Shown here: one piece after another, positions 11,780 through 24,400 of the stretch
Layout: the number at the start of each line of letters is the position of its first letter
How positions within the stretch are numbered: position 1 is the stretch's first letter
Origin: Ectocarpus siliculosus
Lineage: Eukaryota; Sar; Phaeophyceae; Ectocarpales; Ectocarpaceae
DNA length: 64,000 nucleotides
Direction of reading: 5' to 3'
Assembly: GCA_000310025.1 (NCBI GenBank)
Contig: FN649736.1
Location: 1,613,593 to 1,677,592, forward strand
Made by a program: the position numbers and the translations under genes
The notes under the pieces: generated by a model
What the model saw: the letters and a program-made list of their open reading frames with translations, nothing else
Database searches by the model: none
What the model was told of the DNA's origin: nothing

Positions 11780-12675
11780 TTGGTTGTGAACAGCGATCAC
11801 AACCTGAGGGGGCAGGTGGTAGAGGAGATTTTATTCTTGGAAAATTGGGATGCAGGGACTTTGAAGACCTCGAAGCAGACGTACGCTGAAGAGTTGGGGA
11901 TGGACTTTGGGGTAGTGTACGGGAAGGAATTTCCTCTTCCTGTACGGTTGAAGCTTTCAGAGTTTGACCAGGATGAAGAAGTGGTATCAAGGCCTTTTCG
12001 TGAGCTGATAGGATCATTGATGTGGCTGGCAACGCAAACGAGGCCAGATATCGCGAACGCAGTGAGAGCGGTAGCACGGTACTGTGCTTCTCCCAAAGAA
12101 ATGCATTGGAGAGCAGGTCTTGGTATTTTGGGGTATGTATGTATGTGGTAAGGACTAATAGTGACTTGGGTATTGCATTCAGGAGGGGTAATGTAGCAGG
12201 GTTGAGCATGGAGGTGTTCGCAGACGCAGACTATGCAAGTAAGGCTGCCGATAGTAGGTCTGTGTCAGGAGGATTGGTGATGTGTGGGGGGGGATGTATT
12301 TCTTGGTTTTCAAGGACGCAGAAGTGCGTTACGTTGAGCACGACAGAGGCGGAGTATGTCTCTCTTGCGGATGTGATGAAGGAAGCATTGTTTCTGAGGC
12401 AAGTATGGCGTCTCATGTTGCCAGAAGCAGATATGCCGTGTATTCCGGTGTTCGAGGATAACCAGGGGGCTATTCAGTTGGCTCAGAACCCGACTAGCAA
12501 CAGTAACTCGAAGCACATCGACGTAAGGCACCACTTTATCAGGGATTTGGTACGCAGTAAGGAGATTTCGATTTTTCACGTGGAATCGGCGTATCAACAT
12601 GCTGACTTCCTCACGAAGGCACTTCACGTGGGAAATTTTGAATTTCATCGTAACTTCGCAATGAGTATGGATTAA
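11780..12675 (+). mobile_element. Ty1/copia pol 3' fragment (RT end and RNase H), frameshifted
   Basis: The first frame (to about 12,140) has the end of reverse transcriptase (RELIGSLMWLATQTRPDI, typical of copia). The second frame (to 12,675) has copia RNase H: ADADYAS, LSTTEAEYVSL, FEDNQGAIQLA, SKHIDVRHHFI and DFLTKAL. The frames are separated by an 8-bp excess in a TATG tetranucleotide run at about 12,131-12,146. A purine-rich tract followed by GGGGGGCAATT at 12,775-12,790 could be the polypurine tract. Gag, protease, integrase and both LTRs are not visible. This is a dead copy. Confidence 0.88.
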
Positions 12676-12789
12676 TATTTTGATGTTTGGGTTTATTTTG
12701 TGTGTGATCAAACAACTAGGGTGGCAACATTTTGCATTTTTGCACATGGTTTTTGTCAATGGATGATGTTCTAGGCTGGGGGGCAATTA

Positions 12790-13289
12790 GTTCACTGAAG
12801 CTCGAAGAAGTATATCTGATACGACCGGGGATGGGTATTGATGTCTAGCCAGTGAGACTATTGTTCTGGAGTTGCGTTGAGTTTCTGAGTTTATTTTCTT
12901 GTGTTTTGGAGTTCTTGAGGATCGAAAAAGACATGGCATGGTGCTTAACACAGGTGGCCTCCATCCTCCAGTGTATCTTGGCTACAGCCCGCAGGCAACG
13001 CTGGCTGTGACTGTATTACTGTGTCATTTTGTCTGTTTTGTCAGTACGGGTGGGGGGGAAGGGGGGGGGGTGTACCGTATTTTGGCCTTCTAGGATGCCT
13101 GAAGGAGTCCCTAGCTTCCTGAATGCCAAATTTGGTGGGGGTTGTTGTCGATATTTTGGCTCTTGCCTGGCGGCCGTTTCGAGGTGTTGCAGCTGCCACG
13201 TGCTTCGTTAGACATTTCAGACAACACACAAAATTTCAGGCAACGCCTCCCTGAAAACGGCCCCTCAGGCAAGCCCTCAGGCATGCCTA
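12790..13289. other. No gene seen
   Basis: Intergenic, with a G-run near 13,050-13,070. Possible remains of a copia LTR at the left side, not delimited. Confidence 0.4.
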
Positions 13290-13324
13290 ATCGGCCAGGG
13301 CTTTCTCGTCCTCTCTCCTTTTTT

Positions 13325-13630
13325 TTACTCGCTTTCTTCACGAACGCCCGCTGGAAACCGGAGATGTTTCTGAAAACGTCTCGGGCCTACCACCAGGCTT
13401 GGCCGCCAAGAGGATTGCGGTCTCTTGGGCGGTGGCCGCCTGGAGGATCGCTGTTTCCTCGTGGACATCTTCGATGGCATCGAAGATGTCCAAGAGGAAA
13501 CAGCGATTCTACAGGCGGTTACCGCCCAAGAAGCCGCAATCCTACAGGCCGCCAAGCCTGGTGGTAGCCCCAAAATGTTTTCAAGCACACTTGGGCCTGC
13601 AGCGGACGTTCGCGAAGAAAGCGAGTAAAA
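13325..13630. repeat. 306-bp inverted repeat (hairpin) made of two divergent copies of a coding segment
   Basis: The arms meet at a near-perfect palindrome: 12-bp arms ACATCTTCGATG / CATCGAAGATGT around one base at 13,477. They pair with scattered mismatches out to TTTTACTCGCTTTCTTC at 13,322-13,338 and GAAGAAAGCGAGTAAAA at 13,614-13,630, with weaker symmetry beyond. Read away from the centre, both arms encode closely similar peptides (EETAILQA, then AQE, then AAILxAAKPGG). The right arm ends VREESE-stop and the left arm ends SSGRS-stop. Many differences between arms are silent. A transcript across it would form a long double-stranded hairpin. Confidence 0.85.
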
Positions 13631-14363
13631 TAGAGGGGAGGAGGAGAAAAATATGGAGAGGTTTCGTATATTCGGGTCCAGCCCTCCTGCCAGGCTACTT
13701 GTTGACCTACCCACTCGTTGTGTGTTGCCTACTTGGCCCGATATGCGTGGCTTTTTTGTCTTTTTGGGGCAAGTGCAGCTATGCTTGTGAACAGCCGTGC
13801 CGCCCGGCTTTCCTTCCGACCAAGACGTATTCAAAGTCAAGCACGCCCTGACTCATTGTAGTGTACAACTTGCTGGACGGTGGGGGGCGCAAACTCTCTC
13901 TCTCTCCGATTCGTTTGTATTGTGCGTTGTACGGCAGCCACTAAGCGATTTGGACGCCTACGCTTGCGGCAGTACCTGCGCTCAAAACTGTTTCGGTTTT
14001 ATCCATACTGCTGTACCAGTAGGAAATTTGAAATTTGAAATTCGAATCATGGTATCTACAGCAGTGCTGTCATCTGCTTGATGCGATGTGGTCATCTGCT
14101 CGATGAAACGTGATCACTGATGCGCTTGCGACAATTCAACCTTGAAAGGGAGTGTCGGAAACGAATCCGAACGAAGCCTGATCGAACGAACCTCCCAGCA
14201 CGGAATAGTCTAGTCTAGTCCACCTCCTCACTTTTCCCCCACCCGCCAACAGCAGGTACAATAGCCATACACATGTTCGCCGTATACACGCCATCTTGTT
14301 GTGGTTGCTGCACCTGTGTCATTGAGAAAACAACTCCCCCGTTCGCTCAATAACACCAATCAG
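13631..14363. other. No supported gene
   Basis: Intergenic. A CTAG-rich spot occurs at 14,206-14,220. Upstream exons of the plus-strand gene ending at 14,660 may lie here but I could not identify them. Confidence 0.4.
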
Positions 14364-14660
14364 GACGAGAAACGATTCACCAGGAAGCTCACGAAGGCCA
14401 TGAAGAGCTCACCCCCCTCGGACATCGCACTTGTCCGCGCGCTGGTCGACGAAGCCACCACGAAGGGCTTCCGATCAGCCGCGATGGATGAGGCCACCAA
14501 GGCCGTTACAAGGCACGACAACCAGGCGAAGGCATTCGCCGTGCTAAGGTGAGGGATGTGTACTGAAAGGAAGGGCCGACAACGAATACTATACGCCACA
14601 ATTTCTCTTCGCAGTGCCCACTCTATACTTGGGGCTCTAGTCGATGGGGTTGTGGAATAG
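14364..14660 (+). CDS. Last two exons of an unidentified helical protein gene
   Basis: Exon 14,364-14,548 follows CAATCAG and ends before GTGAGG. It encodes a Lys/Ala/Asp-rich, helix-prone stretch (KLTKAMKSS, DIALVRALVDEATTKG, DEATKAVTRHDNQAKAF). A 66-bp intron ends in TTCGCAG at 14,614, and the terminal exon 14,615-14,660 continues in the matching phase (HSILGALVDGVVE-stop). Upstream exons are not identified, so the protein is partial here. The gene converges on the minus-strand coiled-coil gene, whose stop is 280 bp away. Family unknown. Confidence 0.5.
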
Positions 14661-14938
14661 GTGTGTGGGTGGTTTCACAACCACCAAGAGCAGGCACACG
14701 TCGAAGACCGCGTCTCCAAAACGGACGCACAAGATCCCGACCCCAAACATGCAGGTTACACAAAGTACATATCCAAACCTGAGACCAAACAGAAAGAACA
14801 AGACGCGAAACGAAAACGACGCCCAGGACTGAAAGGGTCCGAACTTTATTCACTACGGAGGACACAACGCTGAACCCACGCTTGAAAGCAGGCATAACTG
14901 CCCCACATCAATCAACAATCACTGAAAGGCAAGACAGG

Positions 14939-17900
14939 TCAAACCCCGCCTAGCGTAGGTGGGTTAGCATCAATGCGGTGGGCGTCAGGCTCTTCCCCGT
15001 CCACGTCTTCCTCGTTGCCGGCATGGTCAGCCTCCGTTCGGTCTACCGCCGTGCCATCTCCGGCTGAGGCCGTGCTGTCCTTGCCCACGTCCACGCCCGT
15101 ATCATTGACGTCACCGCTGCTGTCACTGACGCTGACGCTGCCGTTCCCCTCAGATGGCTCCTCTGAATCGTCCGGGGCCTGTCCAGCGAAAAAATACAAG
15201 GTACGCGATCAAACTACCCGGTGTCATTGCTATGACGGATGGAGGTTGCTCGGTTTTGGCTCGCCTTAAGCATTTGCCATGGGGCGGCACAACTAGGGAA
15301 CGGACGGTTCTAAGAACTCTTGCCGTGTTCCGTCTTCGTTGCCGGTGTATGTGCGAACCACAACGACGACAACAAACCATCATCGTACACACGAACGGAG
15401 AAGATCTTTGAGACAAGAGTGGCGCCAACACCTACCATGGCATCAGCAGTCATCGACGATGCAACAATTTGTTCAAGGTCCCTACCACGGCGTTGGTGTC
15501 TCCCTTGCGTTGTCGTCATCATTGTTCAAGTGCCATCACGACTTCCTCCAAGTAACCCCCCCCCCCGCCTCGCCACGCGGAAGGGTTCGGGGGGTTCAAG
15601 ACGAAAGTCAAAGAGATGCTAGAAAGTAGGGAGGAGGCAACCCTTCGGAAGAAGGTACGAAGCGAAGACCACTTGGAGATATACGGGAAGTTGAAAGAAG
15701 GGATAGGGGTGAAGACGTACTTGGACGGCCCCATGGACTACGCGAAAAAGCTGAAATTACAATTTCGAGTAGGCGATCTTGACTTGCCAGAACGGAGGAA
15801 GAGGTATACCAGCCGTGGGAGAGAGGAAGAGGAGGATAGACAAACATGTCCATTCGGAGGAGAGTAGACCCCACATAGTTGGGGAGTGTGAGTTGTACAG
15901 GAAGGAAAGAGAGGATCTCGAGGAGGAAATGAGACAGAGAGGGTGTGACGTGGACAAGTTTGGTAAATTAGACAACAGCGAAAAAACGATCGCGATAATT
16001 GGGGATACAAGAGGCCCTAGAGGACGGGGATAAGATGTGCAAGAAAGTTTGATGGAGTTTGTGGCAGAAACGTAAAGAGCTCCCAAATGTTGGTGGCGTC
16101 TCTAGTAGGGGTAGGAACGGTGCTCCGTCTCGGAAGGGACGCGTGGTCAATGGTCAAATGACTACGGCAAGCAACAAATGAGTACGCCCCCCCCCCCCCC
16201 CGCCTCGCCCCGCCCCTACTCCCCACCAGGCGAAAGTAGCGAATTACTGTAGGGACAATCACGCCCCGAGCGCCCCGAGGTGTGTAATCTAGAATCCCAA
16301 CGACCAACAATCAACGAAGTAGCACCCTCGGTCCCACCACTCGTGAAGAGTCGAACGGCCGGTGAACAAGAAACAAGGTTCGCTGCAAGGCATGAAAAAT
16401 AACGCTGAACCAGCCACAATAACTCACCTGGCCCGTACAGCTACACATGTTGGACACCACGGCAGCGGACATTTCCTGCATGTCCTCGAACTGTGAGCTG
16501 GAACATGCGCACGGGTGCACCGGGGGGCGTCGGGAGGGGATGCAGGGAAGGGAAGCGGATTAGGTCCTAAAGCCCAAGCAAAAAGCCAAAGCAGTTGCTG
16601 GGTATCATCAGTAGTGGCCGACCAAGAGCGACAACAACAAGCAGGAACGATGACGATGACGCCGACGTCAACATTCACCGTACACAAGGATGGCCAGACT
16701 AGCTATCTACAACCGACAGACAGACAGACAGAAACAATAGCGACGACAACCACGACAACAGCAACCTCTACCTAACACAAGGACCCATGGCACGATATGT
16801 CATGCACTCTCCCCTTGCAATCGACCAAGCACAAACGCTTACCGCAGTCTATCGAGGACCCCTTGCTGCGTCTCCTCCACCCGGTCGGCGCGGTTCGCAA
16901 CGCTGAAGATATTTGACGCCTCCAGGTCGGAAGCCGCTCGGCGCGGGACAAACACCCCCACTTGCAAGGTGATTTCCTCAACGGAAAAATAGGTGTCCAG
17001 CGAAACCCTGTCGACGCTGGTGAGGCCCTCGGTGCACGACACCCAAGCCTTGTGGGAACCATCCGCCTGCGATTTATGAGAGCCACACCAACGAAACAAT
17101 CGAGTGGCACAGGTGGGGGGCTGAGATTTCAGAGTAGTTCTGTCGATGGCTATCGTGGGATCGGCTATTTACCGTGTGCTGTCTATGTAGCCCCAACCAC
17201 AAACAATTCGACGACCGCGTAGCCGCCCTTCCCAATGCATCATCCACCGCCCGTAGCCCCTCGATGCCGCCACCGTTCCCCACGATGAATACCAACCAAT
17301 AAAGGGCCTCTCCCGGCGACGGTCTCGCGAACGTTTCAAGAAAGAATGTTTGGCAATAAAAAGTGCTATGTACAAGATCGAATGTTCGGGGCATGGGATT
17401 GACCAGCTCCCCTCGCCCTAGGCACGCAACTAGCGGTGTTTAACTTGTGCAGAATCGAGAAAATAGATACCACCATCAGACCGAGCGACAAACAGTGCTT
17501 GATCTCACGCTCGGTCACGCTTATCGGATGCTCACGTAGTTTGCGCAGTCGGAGAGGTCCTCGTTGAGCTTCCGCATGTTCTCGTCTGTCTTGACCTCTC
17601 GGTCGACGGCATCTGCCTTCTCGCCCTGGCACGTGAAGATTTCCTCTTCCAGCGTCGACGTGGCCGTCAATGCCAGCCGCTGCGCAGACTCAAAGCGGGC
17701 GCTAAAAGGTGCGGCAGCGAAACAGCCGAGGCGTGTGCGGAGGGGGGGGGTCATGAACACATACCTCTCAAGTGACATCTCCTCGATCCGCCCACCTTCC
17801 TCGAGACAGATAGTGGCGGGAGGGTTGAAGGACTCGACCTGTCCTTACCGGCACTGAGGTCCCAGCGTGACAGCTTCGTCACAAACAACGGATACTGTAC

Positions 17901-18826
17901 CGTCACAATCATCTACAGCAACGACGTCATCTGCAACCATCATAAGGCACGACACAACCCAAGACAAATCAACGCGACGCCCACACAATCGTACCGGATC
18001 ATGTCGTAATTCGATCCGATACGGTCCTCAACTTCCGGGGCGAGACCTCCCACGTGCACTGCCGCCTTTGCCGCATCCTCCTGGAGGGTGCGAACAAGGT
18101 TCACCGAACGAGAGTGGATGTCCTCGATGTCCGCGGCGCACGCATCCAGGTCCGTCTGAGTCTTGTCCAACTAAGAAGGTGTATCGAGAGCCACAACGGC
18201 AGCGGAGACATTGCGGTGGAGGAAGGGTGGGCGTTACAAGAGTTGCCGTGTCGATGGTTCTTCATGAGCTAGGATGCGATATAGACAGTAGCAGTGCCGC
18301 CAGAGAATGTATGGCTATCATCCCCAAGTACTTTGTTGAGTGCTCACCTCCTCCTCAGACAAGGCAAGGTCGTCCTCGAGGTCCTTCCCGCATCTCCTCA
18401 CCCGCGTCCAAGAGGCGGTTCAGCTCGAGTTCTCGGTCCCTACCTTGTGCCTCCTTCAGCAGGCACGTCGCCTGGTCGCCCTCCCACCTCGATGCTGATT
18501 CATCCACCATGCGCCGCACGGCATCCAGGCGGGCGCTGCATCAGATCCAAAGCATGTAGGGAAAGCGGGAGGGGAGGGGGCATACGCTGCTGTTACTTAC
18601 TGGATTTTCGATCGAGCCATCACTCTGAGACAAAACAGGCATATCAATGCGAATATCGAGCAGGCTTGGGCGTTAACCTCATGACTGTGATCCTACGGTG
18701 GCTATTTGATGGGCATGAATCAGAGGGGTCGGGCGCGAAAAATTCGCAGACGATTCAGTGAGAGCTCTGCTGAAACCTGAAAGCCAAACTCATAGACTAC
18801 GACGCTATCAAGATAACTGTGTCCTC

Positions 18827-18872
<46 letters not shown>

Positions 18873-19493
18873 TCAATAGGGTCGACAAATCACCACCACC
18901 ACCACCACCACCATAAATATCAATCAAACGAACGACAAAGACAACAGCACAACCAGCCGCCACTACACAACAGTACACCGGAACCACCCATGCAGCAGCA
19001 TCTCGTCGAAGCATTGTAGCACGCTGGAGAGTTAGCTCACCATGTCCTTTGCGACGCCTCGTGCGCCGCAGAGCGGTCGTACATGCCCAATGCCGCCACC
19101 TCTGTGACGGGCCAGGTCATGGGTGCGAGAGGATCTTCGTGGTGGGTCTTCTCCACGGTGAAGCGCGAGAGAGACACAGACGCGCTGTCTACCTCTGCGA
19201 GATCCCGCCACAAAACTCGAGCTCCGCTCGAGCGGCTCGCCTCGAAGTCTTGAGCTTGTTGTCGAGCTGGCGCTGGGCCTGTTCAAACCGCTCGGACTCC
19301 GTCGCGGCGGCCAGCTGCTGCTCGGCCACCGTGTCGGTCAGGGAGGCAATGGTGTCCTCGGCGGTGTCCACCTTTGCCAGGAGGTCCCCCTCCCTCCGGG
19401 CCGACCTCTCCTTGTCAGAAGCGGCCGTCGACAGGACCTTGTTGTTGGTCAGCTGCAGCGCGAGAATTTTCTTGCGCTGTTTGTTCGAGTGCC
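14939..19493 (-). CDS. Multi-exon coiled-coil protein gene, possibly decayed
   Basis: Six minus-strand exons with clear splice signals: 19,493-19,041; 18,535-18,348; 18,170-17,995; 17,701-17,536; 17,066-16,843; and terminal 15,178-14,939. They encode long amphipathic helices rich in Glu/Asp/Arg/Leu/Ala (for example RFEQAQRQLDNKLKTSRRAA; MVDESASRWEGDQATCLLKE; LDKTQTDLDACAADIEDIHS). The terminal exon is a Ser/Asp/Glu/Gly-rich acidic tail with a stop at 14,939-14,941. Two exons share the start A-R-(F/L)-x-(S/A)-A/V, so they may be internal repeats. The frame breaks inside the first listed exon (near 19,205) and near 18,390 in the second, which points to decay or base errors. Upstream exons above 19.5 kb and exons between 15.2 and 16.8 kb may be missing from this list. 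Structural role only; family not recognised. Confidence 0.5.
15610..16033 (+). mobile_element. LINE ORF2 C-terminal fragment inside an intron of the coiled-coil gene
   Basis: The first frame (15,616-15,867) has KLKLQFRVGDLDLPERRKRY, the segment that precedes the C-terminal Cys/His motif of many LINE ORF2 proteins. After a frame change near 15,860 the second frame continues with RPHIVGECELYRKEREDLEE (the H...C...E(C)xxY motif) and runs to a stop at 16,033. It is antisense to the host gene and frameshifted, hence inactive. Upstream parts are absent. Confidence 0.75.
18826..18914. repeat. (CAA)n followed by (CAC)n microsatellites
   Basis: About 15 CAA units (18,826-18,871), a short spacer with GGGTCGACAAAT, then eight CAC units. 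Lies in an intron of the minus-strand coiled-coil gene. Confidence 0.95.
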
Positions 19494-21429
19494 TCTGGTG
19501 GACGAGGGGGGATAGGGCAGGTGGACGAGAGGGCATCGGTCGTGGGAGGAGGGGGTGAACGCTCGTTGAGACAAGGCGAAAGCCTGCAATCGTGAGGAAT
19601 GGAAACCTTTGGATCACGGAAACTGCGAACTCAGACGAAATACCTCTCCAACATTTCCGTTTAGAGATTTCCAAGACCTACTGAGAAGGAGGTCAATACA
19701 TCGGCATTCATCTGCTGATACATCTGCTTTCCTGAACGTTCATCACCATGAGCAACTCAACACGGGCAAATCTCAAGTAGTCAAATCTCAAGTACGTCCC
19801 TCAACATCCCCCCCCGGTGTTCGCTCTGAGAGAAACGCCGAGCTCGTTCCCTCACCCAACAGCGCACACGACAACAAGGCAGGTCACGCGTCCCTCTATT
19901 CAACGGATCAGCTGAATGAAGTTCGTAGGCACCAGGGCAAGGCTTTTAAGATCACATGTGCCCTCAAACACACCAAGCATGGCCGAAAACTGGAGGCGTT
20001 CTCAAGAACTAGAGGGCGTGTGTCTCGGGGCTTTCTCAAAAGTAGTCCCTCGGTTTAACATCGCACTAAATACTGTTTCCCGTCCCCTGGGTGTTGGCCT
20101 CATCTTCCTGTTTTAGGTTGTTATCCGCACAAGAAGAACACCACATGCAGCGCTGCAACCCGTGACATCGGGTTTAGACAACATCTACGAGAGGCACTCT
20201 AGGGGCACAAGAAGGGCGACTGCTGTGGAAGCTCGCGTCCTAACGGCACTCGCCCCGAAACCACTTCCGACGCTGACACTGCCTTCCGTAGTCAGTTTGG
20301 CGTTGTTCTCGCATACTCCGAGGACCATCTAGCCGTAGGCCAGCACAAGAGCACCGGTTCAAGCTCAGTGAGTCTAAGCGGCAACACACGTACGACTTTC
20401 CTAGCTTTGCCAACAGGCCCGCCTGCAAAGGCGCAACATGTGTAGCGGAAAGCAGGAGTACCGGGGAGGTGGTGCTCGAATACCATGTCGTCCTTAACGA
20501 TAAATCCATGAATAATAGTTGTTAGACGGGTAGAACTTACCGCGACAGCCAGCGAAGCTTTTGACACCTGGCGGACGAAGGCCCCGGGAAGACTCCTGTC
20601 GAATTTTTAAAGGGGAACGGCATACGAGAATAGAACGGACCAATCGTGTAAGACGCTGGACTCGATAATTTCTATATAGTTGTGCTTGTGACAATGGCGA
20701 CCTGCACACACGGGGGCGGTCCGTGGCGCAAAATTCATGTTGGCATACCGACCCCCCGCCGTTGTTGTACTGTTATGTTTCACCAACAACCGCCACAAGG
20801 CTTGCTCGAGACTTGGGGGGACTTGTCGCACGCGAAAACAATAGAAACGGCAGCAATGCATGGATGGTCTTTTGCCGTCTGAACGATTTTCGGTTTTTGC
20901 CTTTGTACAATCTAAAAGATTATGGCAAATGCCCGATACCCACACTAAACTCAAGTACAGTACCCTAAAACACTTTCCCACAATCTACCGTATTGTTCCA
21001 TGAGGTTTCGGCCTCAGGATGGCGTTTTATTGGCTATATCTGGTTGACCTCACGAAAAGTGACCTCACGAAAAGTGACCTCACGAAAAGTGACCTCACGA
21101 TTTTTTTCGCAGCAGCTTGGCGACACCGTAAAAGGACGCCGTTTAACATACACTGTATGAAAAGAGGGCGCTGGACGCATAAAAACATAAGGAGACATAC
21201 CATCACCACCTCTACACTAAAATCCAGACAACAGGTACCTAAAATCAATACACTCTGAAGGAAAGCACTCCCCCCCCACTATGCGTACAATTACGTAAAC
21301 ACAGTAGGTCTAAGTCACGTGAGACAACATACGACCCCGGCCGTTTGTTGGCTAGATCACCTCTCACGATATTTCCAACGCATCCGTATCTTCGCCCCCC
21401 GCCCGTGCATGAATCGTGGCAGGTGAACA
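19494..21429. other. No supported gene; short tandem array
   Basis: No exon pairs with convincing splice sites were found. At 21,045-21,100 a 15-bp unit TGACCTCACGAAAAG is repeated three times perfectly, plus a fourth truncated copy, about 330 bp upstream of the recombinase gene start. 5' exons of the coiled-coil gene (minus) or of the recombinase gene (plus) could lie here. Confidence 0.45.
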
Positions 21430-24400
21430 ATGGGTCACAGTTTCCGGACTGACGACGGGATCATCTACGATGAAGTCGCTATCGTGGGTAGCGGCGCATG
21501 CGGGCCGCTTACCCTTGCCGCTGCTCACATGCACGACCAAGGAATGCCACTGGAGATTGTTCGGGACGCCGTAGATGGAGAGCTTGCACCGGATGTGGTT
21601 GCCCTCGTGGCCGAGATTCGCAGGAGGGTCGTCGAAAGATCGCGAGGTCACCCTCTGTGCGCTGACACCATCGATGCCTTCAGGGGAAGGGACAAGCGCA
21701 AGGGTCGATACATCAAAGCGCTCCAGAATCCCAAGTACGCCATCAAGACGCGGGCGTTGTGGGAGTTCGTGATGGGCCACCCCAAGGGATGGGTCGATGG
21801 CATCTTCTTACTCTTGGGGGGCGAGGAGCTCGCGCTGGATTTCGACATTGTCGTTGTACGAGAGGACAACGTAGTGGTGCCAGTTGTTTCTCGGAAGTTC
21901 AGCGCGAAGCCGCGGCGTTACATGGCCCGATGGGACGATAACGGGCACTTCACGCTGCTTGTTAGGAAGGTCAGTCACGAGGGGAGCAGAGTACTATTTT
22001 AGTGATATCTCACACATTGGAGTAACAGGGCAACAAATAAAATACCATTGGACTAAGCCGAGTATCCTTTTTCTTTACTATTATTGTCAGGACGCGGGTG
22101 GCGCCAGGGAAGTAGTGTCCGGCGTCGTGGATTCAACCTCCAGCGTCCGCGACGACATAACATTTGGCTCGTTTGACCCGTCTATGGAAACCGAGACTAC
22201 GACGAGCGGGGGCTACCCTCCTTTCGACACTGATTGCGCCCGCGACGACATCACATTTGGCTCATTTGGCCCGTCGAGAACTGCTAGCGCCGGAGGGGTG
22301 ACTGATGCCACCGCGAGTGACACCGACATGACCAGCTGCGATGCCGGGGATGAGAGCGCCGGAGAGGTGAAGCTCGGTGGAGTCTGCGGAACTGGCCAGA
22401 TCCTTTCGCTCGTCGTAGTGGTCGTGTCCGTGAACATACTTTTCTCGGCGCTCCGAGCTGCCTTTGCCGTTGCTGGTGAGCTTGCCCAGCCCGTCATCAC
22501 CAACTCCACCCGCGGCGCCGCGAAGGCCGTGGGTATCTTTCGTGATGGGGTTACATCGATCTGTCGCTACATCGGAGGGGCGGCTCTTTGTGGGATCGGG
22601 TCCGCATCCGCCCGCGTTTGGACCTCTATGGCACTGACGGCCGTCACTGAGAGCACCATTGGTTCTACATCCGCACTCCAATCTAGATCTTCGGTGGCGG
22701 TGGCGGCGGTCGCGGAAGTCTCGCAGTGGTGGGAGGAGGAAGTCGAGACACCTCTGGTGAGAAGCTTTTTAACGTCGAGGTACAAGTAAAGCAAAACTAG
22801 AGGTCATCTATCGGAACCCGTATCTGTATCGCTTTTCTGCGCTGACTACTTACGTTTCTCTCCCCGTTTACTTTTTTTTCTTGTTTCTTTACTTCGTTCG
22901 ACGGGACAGATCGACGTGGGCGCGGGCGCTGTGTTCACGGTCCGTCCTCCGAGCATTTTTCGCAAGTGTAGAGTTGTTCGCGGAAGGCGCTATCGCCCGG
23001 CTAGACACGGTGGGGTCGTCGGCATCAGTCTCCCTCGCAAATTGGCGACCCTTTTGCGCCTCAAACTAAAGCTGATGAGCAAGAGACGGTCACCAGCAAG
23101 CGCCCGGGGAGATGGATCCATGGACAACGTTGCTGCTGCCTTGACTGGAGTAACGTACCTCGCGATCGCTCTCGCGTTCTGTACTGTGTTCGGTCGAGTG
23201 ATGGGTTTCTCCTACTACCTGACCATCTCCAGCTGGATCGTCTTCTCTCGGTCGCTCCGCAGTGGGGAGCTCCTGGACGAGCTAGGGGGCAATATTGACC
23301 TAGCGTCCGTCCGGGGTGGCGCGGGGCCAGCCGGAACGACGACGAGATCTGCGTCGGGCTTAGTAGCACCGGCTCCGGCAAGGTTCAATGAAGACGGTGG
23401 TACTACGTCTGCGGCACCTGCTCTTGAGAGACCCCACATGTTCTGGCTCGCTAAGATGAGAGGCTGGAAGGTGCTCTTGGAAAGTGGAGAATGGTCACAA
23501 GCTCAATATAACAAAATAATGGCCGATTCGAAAGATGAGCGGGAGAATGCGGAAAAGGAGTGGCTAGATGAAGCAGCCGCGAAGAAAGAAGCAGATGCGG
23601 CAGAAGCAGCGGAAAGACGGAGGGTGGAAAAGCTTGCGTGTTGCGAGTGCGATGAGCTGGAAGACCGTCCCAAAGGCGACGAGCTTGTCTTGTGCGATGG
23701 TGACGACTGCCCCTGGGGTGCCTGTCACATGAAATGCGACAAGCCCAACCTTAAGAGCGTCCCAAGAGGAGATGTGAGTTCCTGGTGTGTGTGTGACATT
23801 GCCGCGTCGTTGCTTTGCCTCTTCGTGACCACTTTCCCGTTTTTCACGGTTGAACGGATCCCCAGTGTGCATGAAATGACCAGTGTGACCAACGTGACAA
23901 CTGTACGCGCGCTTCCCCCGTTGCCCATGTTTTGGTACAACAGTACTTGTGTCCCAAATGCAGGGAGAGAAATGAGGAGCACGAGCTACTTTGTGAGAGT
24001 GCTGCTACGGGAGAAAATGAAGAGGGCGATGTTGCGGCCGGTGATGGTGGGGCGGACGGTGATGATGGTGGGGAGGGTGGTGATGATGGCGACGAGGGTG
24101 GCGTCGGTGGTATAGCGGGCGGTAATGGCGTTTCCATGGATGTGAGTGGTGCCACGAGAGACGATGGTGGTGTACAGGGCAAAAAGAAAAGTGTATCACG
24201 GAAGAGCTCTGCAAAGAATAAAAAGAGTATATGTGCGCCCAAGAACAAGCGTGGGCGTCTACCCCTTCCTTCGGGTAGGCATAGTGGTCTGGTTAATTTT
24301 GGTGACGACGACAAGCTGCGTGATCAATTGGAGGGTAATAGGAAAAGAGCTAGGGATTTACGTGAAGAAATCAGGGGAGATAGGGCGAAGGCGGACCATA

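Noticed and set aside
21045-21100. CRISPR-like array
   Set aside because: A 15-bp unit repeats head to tail without spacers; simple tandem repeat in a eukaryotic genome.
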